35,214 nt of DNA from Phocaeicola faecicola (lineage in GTDB: Bacteria; Bacteroidota; Bacteroidia; Bacteroidales; Bacteroidaceae), in contig NZ_JABSOE010000053.1 in the NCBI RefSeq assembly GCF_013618865.1, positions 1 to 35,214 of the forward strand. Direction: 5' to 3'. Positions 34,572 through 35,214 of this stretch are shown one piece after another. Made by a program: the position numbers and the translations under genes. The notes below the pieces were generated by a model. That model ran no database searches, was not told the DNA's origin, and saw only the letters and a list, made by a program, of their open reading frames with translations. How positions within the stretch are numbered: position 1 is the stretch's first letter; every line of letters begins with the position of its first letter.

Positions 34572-35070
34572 TTAGCTGGAAATTTGATTGTTAAAGATAA
34601 AAATACATCGGTCTGTAAAACTCTCCAGGTCTTTTACGCTGCATTCTTCAATTTGTTGGGGTGTTGTAGAAACTGACAGAAATTCGAAATCTCTATGGAA
34701 TGTGGTGCTTGCTCCTCCGCGGCGGCATACGGCAACAGATGACCAGACTTTATTCACGAGATCCTGTTTGCAGGAAAAAAACAATCTGTCGAGCAAAGTG
34801 CATAAAGAACCATTAGGACCTCCGTAATAGGTAGGTGAGCCAACGATAAGGGCATCAGACTCTTTAAGTCTTTCTCTTACTGTCTGATATAAGGCATCGT
34901 TGAATGCACATTGTCCCTTGGATACACATTGGTAACAGGTGATACAACCTTGTACAGCTTTTACCCCGATCCATACAATTTCAGATTCAATACCATGTTT
35001 CTCCAACTGTCTTGATATTTTATGTATTACTGTTCTTTCTTCGGCTTCCGTTTATGAGTAAAACTTTCAT
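34572..35070 (-). pseudogene. Flavodoxin-fold / NADPH-dependent FMN reductase-like gene, frameshifted
   Basis: The start ATG at 35070 encodes MKVLLINGSRRKNSNT, the FMN phosphate loop of NAD(P)H-dependent FMN reductases, and then hits a stop at 35022-35020. The rest of the protein continues in another frame as KISRQLEKHGIESEIVWIG, followed by the Cys-rich GCITCYQC and ALIVGSPTYYGGP (flavin-binding loop) to the stop at 34572. Compared with family members, about five codons are missing between NT and KISRQLE and the frame is shifted, so a deletion of roughly 14 bp is the simplest explanation. Flavin binding would be lost. The gene sits 32 bp from a transposase-like fragment. Confidence 0.75.
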
Positions 35071-35102
35071 ATAAACTAAAAAAACAATAGACATTATATA
35101 GA

Positions 35103-35214
35103 TTAATTTGTTATATGACTCATTTTGTGGCTGATTCTGAAGTTGTGTAATCCACAAGCAATAAGAATCACCATATCTTCGAAACCGAATTTATGGCATC
35201 TGAATCGTTCTTTG
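35103..35214 (-). mobile_element. Transposase-like gene, C-terminal end (runs off the window)
   Basis: The minus strand encodes 36 residues that end at a TAA at 35103-35105: ...RCHKFGFEDMVILIACGLHN, then FRISHKM. The ACGLHNF segment resembles the last helix of DDE transposases of the IS5 / DDE_Tnp_4 kind. Family assignment is uncertain with so little sequence. Terminal inverted repeats could not be found in the 32 bp between it and the broken FMN-reductase-like gene. It marks a possible insertion sequence at the window edge. Confidence 0.5.

Overview
The window is chromosomal DNA from a Bacteroidales member, most likely Bacteroides or Phocaeicola. The evidence is: start codons without Shine-Dalgarno sites; several promoters of the Bacteroides type (TTTG / TAnnTTTG); a SusC/SusD pair; an ECF sigma / FecR / TonB-receptor cassette; a DUF4827-type lipoprotein beside glmM; and a second, GTPase-defective EF-G (EF-G2, fusA2). 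Genus placement is inference. No tRNA, rRNA or CRISPR was seen.

Layout. (1) 1-121: 3' end of a group II intron (domains V and VI), 37 bp upstream of rpe. (2) 159-6293, + strand: rpe, comEC, a DHH/NrnA-type phosphoesterase, a structured 326-bp gap, a DUF4827-like lipoprotein and glmM. (3) 6381-7511, - strand: hemW. (4) 7746-10760, + strand: fusA2 and a small secreted CBM-like protein, each with its own terminator. (5) 10835-10980: the last 48 codons of a thioredoxin-like gene, cut off where an AT-richer ECF sigma / anti-sigma / outer-membrane receptor cassette begins (10981 to about 15400). (6) 15494-25405: a polysaccharide-utilisation locus with a GH92-GH127 fusion enzyme, an AraC regulator and a SusD/SusC pair. 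(7) 26022-32767: a tripartite RND efflux operon (adaptor, pump, TolC) with a divergent AraC regulator. (8) 33192-34385: a secreted CE1-type esterase. (9) 34572-35214: a broken FMN-reductase-like gene and the C-terminal end of a transposase-like gene.

How the parts work together. The PUL should import a glycan through SusCD. The fusion protein carries an intact exo-alpha-mannosidase (GH92) active site and an intact Zn/Cys beta-arabinofuranosidase-type (GH127) active site, so the target probably contains both mannose and arabinofuranose. The regulator is a stand-alone AraC protein whose promoter appears to share an 18-bp palindrome with that of the enzyme gene. The efflux operon is probably controlled by its own divergent AraC protein. 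The sigma/FecR/receptor cassette resembles cell-surface signalling systems and has an unknown ligand.

Three genes are disrupted. The TonB-receptor-like gene and the GH92-GH127 gene each lack exactly one base in a short A/T run; the FMN-reductase-like gene has a frame-shifting deletion near its start. Either these are real lesions or the first two are assembly errors; raw reads would settle it.
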